Notes: generated from the sequence alone by a model not told the origin. Positions 17,715 to 25,765 are shown, counted from the first letter of the stretch. The stretch is DNA of 64,000 nucleotides from Paenibacillus luteus (GCF_006542765.1 NZ_SKCD01000004.1:62001-126000); one strand, 5' to 3'. Numbers and translations: made by a program.

Positions 17715-18878
17715 GTGAAAACCGCGGTTTGGCTTTATTTATTTTTGTTTGTCGCCTTTTTCGATTTGCATGCGCAATATCCGATTTTAACGCCCTTTGC
17801 TATCTCATTAGGAGCAGCCCCTTCCTTTATCGGACTGATGATGGGCATGTACTCCATTACTCATTTGCCGGGCAATCTGATCGCAGGCTTTGGCGTTGAC
17901 CGCTATGGCAGCCGATTTTTTATCGTATTCAGTCTCATGGCAGCAGGGATCGTGCTTTTGTTCCAATCACATGTAACCAATCCTTGGCAACTGCTGCTGC
18001 TTCGATCCATCAGCGGCTTCGTGCTTGCATTTCTATCGCCGGCGTGCCTTTCCTTGCTTGCCAAAATGACTAGCGACCGCGCCGAGCAAGGCAAGCTCAT
18101 GGCGGGCAACGGCCTTGTCCATACCCTTGCTTCCGTAATATCGCCAGCTGCCGGTGCGTATTTAGTAGCCAAAATCGGATTTACAACCGCTTTTACCCTG
18201 CTTGGTTGGATTCTGATCGTTACCTCGGTCTGCGCTCTCTTTTTTATAAGGGATATCAAGCTGAACGCTGATCCAAATCCGGCTCCAGCCGGGCATGCAA
18301 AAAGCAAAATAAAGCTGCCGCTCGAGAAGCCAGTCCCGATTCCATGGCTCGTGTTCCTGCTGCCGGTTGCGCTGAGCTGCGCACAGGGCATCCTATCCTT
18401 CGAGCTGCCGCTGCTCGCCAAGACGCAGGAAGCAATGATGACAACAGGGCTGCTTTTCTCTGTGGTAAGCATAGGCGCACTAGTGACGCTAAGCATGCTT
18501 TTCTTAAACCGCGTATCCGCATATCAGCGAACATTATGGGGCTCCCTTATTCTTGCTATCGTCTATTTTGGCATTGCATCTCAAGTTCCATTGCCGCTCA
18601 TGGTCATGCTGCTTTTTGTCGGGATGGCCAAAGGGGTCATCCTTCCTGCCTTGTCCACCTTGCTCATCGAGCTCAGTGGAGGCGCTAGGTATGGCCGAAC
18701 TTTCTCCGTCTTGTCCATCGCCTTTTCTGTCGGCGCGTTTATCGGTCCGATGGCCGCTGGCCAAATTCGAGAGCATGTATCGCCTTATTATATTGCCTTT
18801 ATCGCACTTATGATTGCTGTTACCCTGCTGCCTTTGCATATTTCGCGCTCCCATTCGTCCCGCACCCATTTTTCATGA
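17715..18878 (+). CDS. MFS transporter
   Basis: A 387-residue major facilitator with about twelve hydrophobic segments. The loop between segments 2 and 3 reads GFGVDRYGSR, the usual Gly-x-x-x-Asp-Arg-x-Gly motif A. A polar central loop (about 180-212) separates the two halves. Substrate unknown; the family members are mostly drug or metabolite exporters. The start is GTG with AAGGAGGG eight bases upstream. It is alone on the plus strand, divergent from the small membrane protein gene. Confidence 0.88.
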   Translation: MKTAVWLYLFLFVAFFDLHAQYPILTPFAISLGAAPSFIGLMMGMYSITHLPGNLIAGFGVDRYGSRFFIVFSLMAAGIVLLFQSHVTNPWQLLLLRSISGFVLAFLSPACLSLLAKMTSDRAEQGKLMAGNGLVHTLASVISPAAGAYLVAKIGFTTAFTLLGWILIVTSVCALFFIRDIKLNADPNPAPAGHAKSKIKLPLEKPVPIPWLVFLLPVALSCAQGILSFELPLLAKTQEAMMTTGLLFSVVSIGALVTLSMLFLNRVSAYQRTLWGSLILAIVYFGIASQVPLPLMVMLLFVGMAKGVILPALSTLLIELSGGARYGRTFSVLSIAFSVGAFIGPMAAGQIREHVSPYYIAFIALMIAVTLLPLHISRSHSSRTHFS

Positions 18879-19010
18879 AACTGGGTAGGAGCACAGGGCT
18901 AATTCCCCTCCGCTACATAGACTGCATTATGGCAAATGACTAGCCAAGACAGCACAATCATGCTGATGGCTCAGCGCTCTTTTGCAAAGAGAAAAGGGGT
19001 GAATCCAAAC

Positions 19011-19136
19011 ATGTCTGGACATGTAGCTTCCGTAAATCAAGGTTGCGGGCACAACGGCCACCACCACAATAACATTGGCATTATCCTTGTCTTGTTTATC
19101 CTGCTCGTGATTATCGCGTGCACTTGCTTGTACTAA
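19011..19136 (+). CDS. YjcZ-type small sporulation peptide
   Basis: A 41-residue peptide. The first half is rich in His, Gly and Asn, the second is a single membrane segment with the LVLFILLVIIACTC pattern of the YjcZ/YczN family, found in sporulating Bacillales and often in the spore coat. AAAGGGGTG lies about 9 bases before the ATG. A longer in-frame extension back to 18936 exists but lacks a ribosome site and family likeness. The N-terminal Cys-Gly-His-Asn-Gly-His-His-His cluster could bind metal; that is inference. Confidence 0.8.
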   Translation: MSGHVASVNQGCGHNGHHHNNIGIILVLFILLVIIACTCLY

Positions 19137-19142
19137 ACGATA

Positions 19143-19170
19143 ACGGCCTGCCTCGCGCAGGCCGTTTTTT
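19143..19170 (+). terminator. Terminator after the YjcZ-type gene
   Basis: ACGGCCTGC/GCAGGCCGT stem with a 5-base loop and a run of six T, seven bases past the stop. Confidence 0.9.
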
Positions 19171-19270
19171 CCCCTTTGTACAGAATATCAGTAAAATCTA
19201 AAATAGGTGGTACACTATACTTAAGAGCAATACCCCTTATTCTAATTCATTCGTACCCGAGGTGATCGCT

Positions 19271-19642
19271 ATGGATATCGCCATAATTGTAGAAGGAAAA
19301 AACGACAAATCGAGGCTTAGGCGCGTGCTTCATGAGGAGGTTCCAATCTATTGTACTTTTGGTACCCCTGGCTCGGAGCAGTTGGACAAGCTTCGCAAGC
19401 AGGTTGGGCATCATCAAGCCTATATCTTCACTGACAACGATTCTTCGGGCAAAAGAATCCGTTATTTGCTGCGCGACGTTTTTCCTGACGCCGAGCATAT
19501 TTATACCCGCAGAGGTTATTCCGGCGTGGAACATACGCCAGAAGAATATCTAATTGAGCAATTAGAAAAGGCGGGCCTCGACGCGCATATTAACTATGCT
19601 GCGCAGAGCCCCGCCTCCCTATGGATCAAAGATGAGTTCTAA
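19271..19642 (+). CDS. Stand-alone toprim domain protein
   Basis: A 123-residue protein that is almost only a toprim domain: catalytic-type Glu8 in IIVEGKND and the Asp55-x-Asp57 pair in FTDNDSSG. Toprim domains cut or join nucleic acids in primases, topoisomerases and RNase M5; small free-standing ones such as YusF of B. subtilis have no fixed role. The ATG is chosen over an in-frame GTG at 19262 because GAGGTGAT sits at the correct distance. The stop overlaps the convergent Sco1-like gene by four bases. Confidence 0.88.
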   Translation: MDIAIIVEGKNDKSRLRRVLHEEVPIYCTFGTPGSEQLDKLRKQVGHHQAYIFTDNDSSGKRIRYLLRDVFPDAEHIYTRRGYSGVEHTPEEYLIEQLEKAGLDAHINYAAQSPASLWIKDEF

Positions 19643-20244
19643 ATAATTTTGTTCAATTCGGCTAAGATTTCGTCTGCCGTCAGCTCTTCCTTGCTGCCGT
19701 TAATCCATTTGCGAATTTGGCCGTCTTTGTCCACGATGGTAATCACGTTCATGTGGGTATAGGAGCCATCATCTTCTTTCCGCACGGCTACGCCAAAATC
19801 CTTAGCGAGCTGAAGCGTGCTCTCTTCTTCTCCACGGAGAAAGCGCCAGCCGTTCAAGGCCGCAAAGTTGCGCTCTGCAAACGCACGGATAACCTCCGGC
19901 GTGTCACGCGTCGGATCGAAGGTAATCGAGATCAGTTCAGCCTTCGTGCCAAGCTTCCCTTGTGCTTCGAGCTTCTCCTGTACCTGCGAGAGCAAGAAGG
20001 TGGTTGGCGGGCATACGTCTGGACAGTTCGCAAAGTAGAAATACACGATCCGAGCTTTGCCGTTGGTTGATTCAAGCGACACAGGCTGACCGTCGATATC
20101 GGTCATCTCGAAGGCTGGTGCAGCCATCTCGACGGGCAGAGTCTGCTTCGGCGCCATGCCGTAAGTAATAAATAAATAAATGCCCATAGCTGCGCAAAGC
20201 GCAAGTACCGCGATTTTGAAGCTATGCTTCTTCACAAACGCCAC
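19639..20244 (-). CDS. SCO1/SenC-like copper chaperone of cytochrome oxidase
   Basis: A 201-residue membrane-anchored thioredoxin-fold protein. A single N-terminal membrane segment is followed by the SCO domain with the copper-binding Cys74-x-x-x-Cys78 (ANCPDVC) and His164 (YTHMN). SCO proteins deliver copper to the CuA centre of cytochrome c oxidase. An upstream GTG at 20253 directly touches the ribosome site, whereas the GTG at 20244 lies 8 bases after GAGGAG, so the latter is preferred. It follows ctaB, the haem O synthase gene, by about 25 bases, matching a role in oxidase assembly. Confidence 0.9.
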   Translation of the reverse strand: MAFVKKHSFKIAVLALCAAMGIYLFITYGMAPKQTLPVEMAAPAFEMTDIDGQPVSLESTNGKARIVYFYFANCPDVCPPTTFLLSQVQEKLEAQGKLGTKAELISITFDPTRDTPEVIRAFAERNFAALNGWRFLRGEEESTLQLAKDFGVAVRKEDDGSYTHMNVITIVDKDGQIRKWINGSKEELTADEILAELNKII

Positions 20245-20268
20245 GTAAGTCACTCCTCAAAAAATTGC

Positions 20269-21126
20269 TTAAGATCCTGTCGTATTCAAAATCATAACTA
20301 AAAAGATAACCATCAAATAATTAACTGAAATAAGAAAATTTGTTTTTGCCCATTTTTCCGTGTCCTTAGCGCCTGTCCCACGCAGCGTATGAACTAGCCA
20401 TACGAGTCCGCCAACAACCGAGATAATTAAGAAATAAATGCCTACATAACCATACGTGTAAAAGAAGATTCCCGTTGGCAGAAGCAGTACAATATAGGGA
20501 ATCATTTGCAGCTTCGTCCGTTTAATTCCTTTAACGACAGGCAATAATGGGAAGCCTGCCTCGCGGTATTCCTCTACTCTGCGAATTGCCAGCGACCAGA
20601 AATGAGCCGGCTGCCATAAGAACAATAGGGCAAACAAAATCCACGCACCTGCATCAACCTCGTTCGTTACAGCACAATAGCCGATAACCGGCGGCATCGC
20701 CCCCGATATTCCCCCTACCGATGTGCTCCAAGTCGATGTACGTTTCAACCACATCGTATAAATGACAATGTATACGAACCATCCGAGCAGGCCAAGCCAG
20801 CCCGATAGCGGATTGACAAGCAAAAACAAAATAAGCAAACCAACGATTCCCAAAGTAATGCCGTAAGCCAATACGGTCCCCGGCTGCATGCGGCCGGTAG
20901 GCAGAGCACGGTCTTTCGTCCGCTCCATTTTCAAATCAAGCTCCCGGTCCCAATAATTATTAATTACGGTAGCTGAGGCAATTGTTAAGGTTGATCCAAT
21001 GAGCGCCCATAGGAGCAGCATGAAGTCAACGTTCCATTTAGAAGCGACCAAAAAACCACCTAGTGCAGCAAACACATTAAGTCGAAGTAGCCGCGGTTTT
21101 GTCAATGCAATTAAGTCTTTCAGCAC
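20269..21126 (-). CDS. ctaB: Protohaem IX farnesyltransferase (haem O synthase)
   Basis: A 285-residue UbiA-superfamily prenyltransferase with about eight hydrophobic segments. It adds a farnesyl group to haem b to make haem O for cytochrome oxidase. The Asp-rich substrate motif NNYWDRELDLKMERTKDR and the second GYCAV...WILFALLFLWQPAHFWSLA region are diagnostic. The start is GTG with GGGAGG 8 bases upstream. No ctaA or oxidase subunit genes are in the window, so this is a small assembly-factor unit with the Sco1-like gene. Confidence 0.95.
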   Translation of the reverse strand: MLKDLIALTKPRLLRLNVFAALGGFLVASKWNVDFMLLLWALIGSTLTIASATVINNYWDRELDLKMERTKDRALPTGRMQPGTVLAYGITLGIVGLLILFLLVNPLSGWLGLLGWFVYIVIYTMWLKRTSTWSTSVGGISGAMPPVIGYCAVTNEVDAGAWILFALLFLWQPAHFWSLAIRRVEEYREAGFPLLPVVKGIKRTKLQMIPYIVLLLPTGIFFYTYGYVGIYFLIISVVGGLVWLVHTLRGTGAKDTEKWAKTNFLISVNYLMVIFLVMILNTTGS

Positions 21127-21316
21127 GAAGCGAGCCTCCCAAGTTATGCGACAAGACGCCTGATACGTCTATCATCCATTGATGAATCGTTCTTAATCAT
21201 ACCGAAAAAAGGTTGCGATGACAACGTTCGACGGCTTTGTTCATCATTTTGCCACGCAAATTGTGACAAATCATTTAGTAACCAATTGGCTGGGCGCAGA
21301 GTACACTGACTATGTA

Positions 21317-21348
21317 GTTTGATGCCCAGATGAATCAGCGCATCAAAC
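21317..21348. repeat. Inverted repeat upstream of cwlJ
   Basis: Perfect 9-base arms GTTTGATGC/GCATCAAAC separated by 14 bases, about 40 bases before the cwlJ ATG. There is no T run, so it is not a terminator; an operator or leader hairpin is possible. Confidence 0.5.
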
Positions 21349-21387
21349 CTCTCAACAGTATGCGAAGGGAAGTGACCCATCCAGTCT

Positions 21388-21810
21388 ATGGCAGTCATTA
21401 AAACCAACTCCGAGGATACTAAAATGCTGGCCCGCCTTATGCGTGCCGAAGCTGAGGGCGAAGGTGAGCTCGGAATGCTGATGGTTGGCAATGTTGGCGT
21501 AAATCGCGTCCGCGGCAATTGCCTGGACTTCAGAAATATCCGCTCCATCCCGGATATGGTGTACCAAAGCCCTGGCGGGTTCGAGGCAATCACAAAAGGT
21601 TATTTCTATCAGAGCGCACGGGACAAAGATATCCGCTTAGCCCAAAGGATTATTAATGGAGAGCGCCAGCATCCTGCTTCCAATGCTCTATGGTTTTTCC
21701 GTCCGGCAGGCGACTGCCCTGACACTTGGTATGACCAATCCAACAGCGGAAGATACAAGGCCCACTGCTTCTTCATTCCAACGCAGGAGGATTGCCCTTC
21801 CGTTTATTAA
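21388..21810 (+). CDS. cwlJ: Spore cortex-lytic cell wall hydrolase CwlJ
   Basis: A 140-residue protein made of one SleB/CwlJ hydrolase-2 domain with the conserved Arg-Ala-Glu-Ala-Glu-Gly-Glu segment (Glu21 the likely catalytic residue) and N-V-G-V-N-R. It lacks a signal peptide and the extra N-terminal domain of SleB, as in CwlJ, which is made in the mother cell and kept in the coat until calcium-dipicolinate triggers cortex breakdown at germination. The gene directly precedes gerQ, whose product holds CwlJ in the coat. The ribosome site (AAGGGAAGTG) is rather far, about 13 bases, from the ATG. Confidence 0.93.
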   Translation: MAVIKTNSEDTKMLARLMRAEAEGEGELGMLMVGNVGVNRVRGNCLDFRNIRSIPDMVYQSPGGFEAITKGYFYQSARDKDIRLAQRIINGERQHPASNALWFFRPAGDCPDTWYDQSNSGRYKAHCFFIPTQEDCPSVY

Positions 21811-21850
21811 AATCAATTATTTCTAATGTGTGAAAGCGAGGAATTTCAAC

Positions 21851-22408
21851 ATGTCTAATGGTTATGGCTACAAAAATCAGGTAAGTCCCGCAAATACAGG
21901 TCCAAACCAAGGCTACGGCCAAGGCGGCTACGGTCACTATAGTTATCCAATGGGCATGCAGCAGCAGCCAATGGCTATGCAGCAAGCTACCACATTCCCT
22001 GCTTTCCAGGCGCAAGCTCCACAAATGATGCCGCCAATGGTTCCGAGCGGTTCATTTATTACGCCATCAGGGGGCAATATCGTTACACTCCCCGCTGTTG
22101 AGGAATCCTATGTAGAAAACATATTGCGTCTTAATCGCGGCAAGATGGCGACTTTCTACATGACATATGAAAACAACCGTGAGTGGAACGCTAAAATTTT
22201 CAAAGGCATTATTGAGGCTGCCGGTCGCGATCATATCATTATCAGTGATCCTTCGACTGGTATGCGTTACTTACTCTTAACGCTCAATCTTGATTATGTG
22301 ACCTTCGACGAGCCAATCGCTTATGAATATCCGTTTCAAGGCGGCGTCGTAAGCTCCTCAACACCACTTGGAACGGCAACCCTGGGCACGGTCAATTCTA
22401 GCCGTTAA
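21851..22408 (+). CDS. gerQ: Spore coat protein GerQ
   Basis: A 185-residue coat protein. The first 60 residues are rich in Gly, Gln, Tyr and Met (for example MGMQQQPMAMQQA) and the C-terminal 110 residues are the conserved GerQ domain with YVENILRLNRGK and TFYMTYENNREWNA. GerQ is needed to localise CwlJ and becomes cross-linked by transglutaminase in the coat. The ATG is 8 bases after GCGAGGAA. It lies 40 bases after cwlJ and should be in the same mother-cell operon. Its terminator lies inside the convergent gene (22502-22530). Confidence 0.93.
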   Translation: MSNGYGYKNQVSPANTGPNQGYGQGGYGHYSYPMGMQQQPMAMQQATTFPAFQAQAPQMMPPMVPSGSFITPSGGNIVTLPAVEESYVENILRLNRGKMATFYMTYENNREWNAKIFKGIIEAAGRDHIIISDPSTGMRYLLLTLNLDYVTFDEPIAYEYPFQGGVVSSSTPLGTATLGTVNSSR

Positions 22409-22706
22409 TTTCCTTGACTCCGCCATGATGCGCCGGTTTAAAGGTCCAGATATGCATTTTTGCCGCACCTCCAACGATCCACTCCGATATGCGAAACCAA
22501 GAAGAACGCTCCCCGCAGCGTTCTTTTTTTATTTGCTCCGCTTCCTCGAACGTTGCAGCGTTCCACACCTCCACGAACAAGCCTGGCTGATCTGTTCCTT
22601 CATATAAATAGAGGTTAGACACGCCTTTGAGCAGTTCGCTTGTGTACGCCAAATATTGCTCCCGCCTTTGCGGCACTATACGGTATTCTGCAAAACAGAT
22701 ATACAT
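22398..22706 (-). CDS. Conserved hypothetical protein, small dimeric alpha/beta-barrel-like
   Basis: A 102-residue soluble protein with a beta-alpha-beta pattern (MYICFAEYRIVPQRREQYLAYT, then LFVEVWNAATFEEAEQIKK) that resembles the ferredoxin-like fold of antibiotic-biosynthesis monooxygenase or NIPSNAP proteins. The reaction is unknown. AAGGAGACTGAAGGGAA precedes the ATG. Its last codons overlap the end of gerQ by 11 bases, and the gerQ terminator is encoded within its middle. Family likeness is recalled from Paenibacillus hypothetical proteins, not proven here. Confidence 0.7.
   Translation of the reverse strand: MYICFAEYRIVPQRREQYLAYTSELLKGVSNLYLYEGTDQPGLFVEVWNAATFEEAEQIKKERCGERSSWFRISEWIVGGAAKMHIWTFKPAHHGGVKEING
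22502..22530 (+). terminator. gerQ terminator inside the convergent gene
   Basis: AGAACGCT/AGCGTTCT stem with a 6-base loop and a run of seven T on the plus strand, about 95 bases past the gerQ stop. The same bases encode residues in the KKERCGERSSW part of the minus-strand protein. Confidence 0.8.
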
Positions 22707-22796
22707 TTCCCTTCAGTCTCCTTTGGTTGGTATTGATAAAGTTCCCTTTCTCCGTCGATACTAAACGTGACCATTATGAATACAGGAGGAATGGAC

Positions 22797-23783
22797 TTGG
22801 ATACTGGCACACATCTCGTCATGGGCATTGGCCTCGCCGGACTTGCAGCCGTCGATCCTATCGTTGCAGCAGATACATCGATTCATACCGCTGTATTGCT
22901 CGGTACAGTAATCGGATCGCAGGCTCCGGACTTGGACGGGCTGCTGCGATTAAAAGGGAACGCGGTCTACATTCGCAATCATCGCGGAATTTCCCATTCT
23001 CTGCCTGCCATTGCTATTTGGACTTTATTAATAACCGGCATTCTGCAGCTCTTTTACCGTGGCTCCTTGCCATGGCTTCATATAGGTGGCTGGGTGCTGC
23101 TTGCCGTATGCGTCCACGTGTTTACGGATTTATTTAATACGTATGGCACGCAAGCGATGAGGCCTTTTACAGAAAAGTGGATTTCGTGGAATATCATCCA
23201 TATTTTTGATCCCATTATTTTCACGGCACATGTCATAGCTATTTTACTGTGGGCAGGCGGCTTCGTAAATCCTGCATTTCTGTTTCCTCTGATGTATTTG
23301 TTCCTAGCCGCCTATTTCGTATGGCGAACATTGACGGCTAGAAGCACCGTCCAGAGAATGAAGAAGCTTGATGACGAATTTGAAGAAGGCGATGTTTACA
23401 TCGCGATCCCAACGATCTCCTTGTCTGTATGGAATATTGTGAAGCAAGCAAAAAGCGGTGGCTTCGTCATTGGCAATTTGCGCGGCAGCACTTTAAAATG
23501 GCTGGACAGAGTCCAGTGCTCTGAGCATCCGGCCGTAGCCAAATCCAAAAGTGATCCTGCGATTCGCTCCTTTTTATATTTTACAAGCTTTGCTTGTGCT
23601 GACGTTCGGGAACATCATTGGGGCTTTGAAGTGAGATGGTGCGACGTTCGATATCGTCACCGCAAGCAATATCCTTTCGTTGGCGTGCTTCTCATGAATA
23701 AGAAATACGAGACGATCGGTTCTTATGTTGGTTGGTTAAGCGACGAGCGTTTGATGAAGAGACTTCGCATGGATACTTATTGA
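22797..23783 (+). CDS. YdjM/DUF457-type membrane-bound metal-dependent hydrolase
   Basis: A 328-residue protein of the LexA-binding, inner-membrane-associated hydrolase family (YdjM, DUF457). The N-terminal half has about four hydrophobic segments and the conserved residues TGTHLVMGIG, SQAPDLDGLL and RNHRGISHS, whose His and Asp residues suit a metal site; the C-terminal 120 residues are soluble. Earlier in-frame starts exist, but AGGAGG lies 7 bases before a TTG at 22797, which gives the family-typical MDTGTHLV start. The substrate is unknown. Confidence 0.88.
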   Translation: MDTGTHLVMGIGLAGLAAVDPIVAADTSIHTAVLLGTVIGSQAPDLDGLLRLKGNAVYIRNHRGISHSLPAIAIWTLLITGILQLFYRGSLPWLHIGGWVLLAVCVHVFTDLFNTYGTQAMRPFTEKWISWNIIHIFDPIIFTAHVIAILLWAGGFVNPAFLFPLMYLFLAAYFVWRTLTARSTVQRMKKLDDEFEEGDVYIAIPTISLSVWNIVKQAKSGGFVIGNLRGSTLKWLDRVQCSEHPAVAKSKSDPAIRSFLYFTSFACADVREHHWGFEVRWCDVRYRHRKQYPFVGVLLMNKKYETIGSYVGWLSDERLMKRLRMDTY

Positions 23784-23794
23784 TATTGACGCGG

Positions 23795-23835
23795 GAAAGC
23801 CCTTGGCGCAAAATAGAAGGGGCTTTCTTTTTTTT
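23795..23835 (+). terminator. Terminator after the YdjM-like gene
   Basis: GAAAGCCCTT/AAGGGGCTTTC stem followed by eight T on the plus strand, 12 bases past the stop. Confidence 0.85.
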
Positions 23836-23860
23836 GAGGTTAATCGTGCTTAAACAGCAA

Positions 23861-23883
23861 AGAAACCCAAGGCATGCCTTGGG
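23861..23883 (-). terminator. Terminator after the SASP gene
   Basis: CCCAAGGC/GCCTTGGG stem with a 2-base loop, followed by TTTCTTT on the minus strand. Confidence 0.65.
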
Positions 23884-23913
23884 CTTCAATTCTTCATTGT
23901 GTATTAGTAGTAA

Positions 23914-24129
23914 TTAGCGGTTGCCGCCAGAAAGCTGTTGTTCAGCAATTTGGACTAGCTTTTTCGTAATGTAGCCACCAAGGGAGCCTGCATCGCGAGT
24001 TGAAACGTTACCGTAGTAACCATCTTGAGGAATTTGCACGCCCAGCTCTTGTGCTGCCTCAAGTTTCATTTGTTGTAGTGCTTGGTTTGCTTGTGGTACA
24101 ACGAGTTGATTGCTTCTGCTTCCTGCCAT
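23914..24129 (-). CDS. Alpha/beta-type small acid-soluble spore protein
   Basis: A 71-residue DNA-binding protein of the dormant spore. It has both SASP signatures: QMKLEAAQELGV (GPR protease cleavage region) and DGYYGNVSTRDAGSLGG-Y-I-TKKLV. These proteins coat spore DNA in the forespore and protect it from UV and heat, then are degraded as an amino-acid store. The start is set by AAAGGAG 9 bases before the ATG and by the usual N-terminus rich in Ser, Gln and Asn. A SigG-type promoter lies 57-86 bases upstream. Confidence 0.95.
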   Translation of the reverse strand: MAGSRSNQLVVPQANQALQQMKLEAAQELGVQIPQDGYYGNVSTRDAGSLGGYITKKLVQIAEQQLSGGNR

Positions 24130-24185
24130 AATGTATTGCTCCTTTCGTCCTCTGCACTTTGATGTGTGTTGCAAGCTTGCAAACT

Positions 24186-24215
24186 TATTATGTGCACGGT
24201 CACAGAAACTATTCT
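24186..24215 (-). promoter_or_regulatory. SigG-type promoter of the SASP gene
   Basis: On the minus strand AGAATA (24210-24215), 17 bases, then CATAATA (24186-24192). These fit the SigG pattern TGAATA/CATACTA with one mismatch each, and spacing is right for forespore expression. Confidence 0.65.
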
Positions 24216-24262
24216 TAAATCTAAAAAAATATATTGACGATTTGTGAAGGAGAGAAAATACC

Positions 24263-24439
24263 ATGTCCAAACCGCTTTCTTTGTTCTTCTCTGTGCTAGC
24301 CATTCTCTTTATGAGCGCGATGGCTGTCTCCATTAGTTATAGTGGCTGGCTGGTATTGTTATTCGGGTTGCTTAGTCTTTTCACCATAGGAGCAGGCTTC
24401 ATTGTGAAGGCGCGCTTGCGAAGAAAAAAACAAGGCTGA
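24263..24439 (+). CDS. Small membrane protein, DUF5325-like
   Basis: A 58-residue protein that begins MSKPLSLFFSVLAILFM and has two hydrophobic segments followed by a basic tail ARLRRKKQG. The size, two-segment layout and GAGFIVKA end resemble DUF5325 (YlaF-like) proteins of Bacillales; function unknown. GAAGGAG lies 11 bases before the ATG. It is divergent from the SASP gene, and its stop codon lies inside the terminator shared with trpS. Confidence 0.7.
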   Translation: MSKPLSLFFSVLAILFMSAMAVSISYSGWLVLLFGLLSLFTIGAGFIVKARLRRKKQG

Positions 24440-24457
24440 CGCAAGCGTCAGCCTTGT
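24430..24457. terminator. Shared bidirectional terminator of the DUF5325-like gene and trpS
   Basis: A perfect 13-bp stem ACAAGGCTGACGC with its complement and a 2-base loop. The minus strand runs on with seven T (trpS side), the plus strand with TTTCTTC. It overlaps the last codons of the small plus-strand gene. Confidence 0.85.
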
Positions 24458-24472
24458 TTCTTCAAGTATCTA

Positions 24473-25462
24473 TTATGCACGGGGTGCAAGAAAGCCCATA
24501 AGCTCTTTCACTTCAGCAAGCGTACGATCTGCAATAACAGAAGCACGCTCAGCCCCTTGTTTCAAAATCTGATGAATCTCGCCCGAGCTGCGAATCTCAT
24601 GATACCTAGCTTGCAGCGGCTCAATAACCGAAACAACATGCTCTGCAAGCTCCTTTTTGAACGGCCCATAGCCTTGCCCCTCATAACGAGCCTCTATTTC
24701 TTCAATACTCATGTTGGCACAATGCGAATAGATGCTGATCAGATTGCTGACTTCCGGCTTGTTCGCAGGATCATATTTAACTTCACGGCCCGAATCAGTC
24801 GTCGCCCGGCTGATTTTTTTGCGGATAACATCCGGTGGATCAAGCAAAGCAATAAAGCTGCCCACATTCGGATTGCTTTTGCTCATTTTTTTGCTGGCAT
24901 CGTCGAGAGACATCACTCTGGCGCCAACCTTTGGAATATATGGCTCTGGAAGCGTGAAGTAGTTGCCAAATCTTGTATTAAAGCGGTGCGCCAGATCGCG
25001 AGTCAGCTCCAAATGCTGCTTCTGATCGTCGCCTACAGGCACGAGGTCTGCATTATAGACCAAAATATCGGCCGCCATCAGCGTTGGATAAACGAATAAG
25101 CCTGCGCCAACCGAATCTTTGCCTGACGATTTATCCTTGAACTGCGTCATTCTTTCCAGCTCGCCCATATTGGCAAGCGTCGTAAACAACCAGCCAAGCT
25201 CCGCATGGGCCCTCACATGAGATTGAACGAATACATTGGCTTTCAGCGGATCAATGCCCGCTGCGATAAACAAAGCGGCTACCGCCTCCGTCTGCTCTCT
25301 CAGCGCAGCAGGCTCCTGAGGAACCGAGATTGCATGAAGATCTACAACCATAAAGAAACATTCCTCCGTATGCTGCAGCTTTACGAAGTTTTGCATGGCT
25401 CCGATATAGTTTCCGAGTGTAAGCTGTCCGCTTGGCTGAATGCCGGAAAGTACCTTTTTCAT
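24473..25462 (-). CDS. trpS: Tryptophanyl-tRNA synthetase
   Basis: A 329-residue class I aminoacyl-tRNA synthetase that charges tRNA-Trp. It has the HIGH-like PSGQLTLGN (about 10-18) and KMSKS (KKMSKSNPN, about 193-201) signatures, and the length fits bacterial TrpRS. The true start is the ATG at 25462, preceded by GGGGTAG; upstream in-frame codons run through the T-box leader and are not coding. Expression is controlled by the T-box riboswitch upstream, which senses uncharged tRNA-Trp. Confidence 0.97.
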   Translation of the reverse strand: MKKVLSGIQPSGQLTLGNYIGAMQNFVKLQHTEECFFMVVDLHAISVPQEPAALREQTEAVAALFIAAGIDPLKANVFVQSHVRAHAELGWLFTTLANMGELERMTQFKDKSSGKDSVGAGLFVYPTLMAADILVYNADLVPVGDDQKQHLELTRDLAHRFNTRFGNYFTLPEPYIPKVGARVMSLDDASKKMSKSNPNVGSFIALLDPPDVIRKKISRATTDSGREVKYDPANKPEVSNLISIYSHCANMSIEEIEARYEGQGYGPFKKELAEHVVSVIEPLQARYHEIRSSGEIHQILKQGAERASVIADRTLAEVKELMGFLAPRA

Positions 25463-25519
25463 TTTGATTCTACCCCTTTTCATCCTTAATTTCTGGACTA
25501 GCCAGCTTATAAAAAAACG

Positions 25520-25765
25520 CAAAAAATCCCCCGCCGCAAGGGACGAGGGACCGTGGTGCCACCCTAATTCGCTTATGGAACGCTTGTTATAGCAAAGCGC
25601 TTGTTCATCCATAAGCCTTGATGCTCCGTAACGGGGAGCTGCCGTACAAACATATAAAGGAGGCGTATGGCCGTCCGTTTCCGCATGTAGGCTCCGGGCC
25701 CCATTCAGCATCGATGCTTGCACCGGTTCGCACCATCCACCGGCTCTCTGCACGCAAAACAATCG
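25520..25765 (-). promoter_or_regulatory. T-box riboswitch (tRNA-Trp) in the trpS leader
   Basis: On the minus strand the leader has the stem I pattern with AGAGAGCCGGTGG and GAACCGG, a TGG specifier codon at 25703-25701 in GAATGGGG, and the conserved T-box AGGGTGGCACCACGG (part of 25541-25565). The T-box overlaps a 9-bp terminator stem (TCCCTCGTC pairing with GGCGGGGGA) followed by six T (25520-25551). Uncharged tRNA-Trp pairs with the leader, forms the antiterminator and lets trpS be read. Confidence 0.95.

Noticed and set aside
17903..18496. 197-codon minus-strand open frame
   Set aside because: Antisense to the MFS gene with Ser/Ala/Pro shadow composition.
24130..24333. Longer N-terminus of the SASP gene
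   Set aside because: The extension runs over a SigG-type promoter and would destroy the family-typical N-terminus; the ATG at 24129 has a ribosome site.
25463..25762. 100-residue N-terminal extension of TrpRS
   Set aside because: The open frame covers the T-box riboswitch; TrpRS starts at the MKKVLSG Met.
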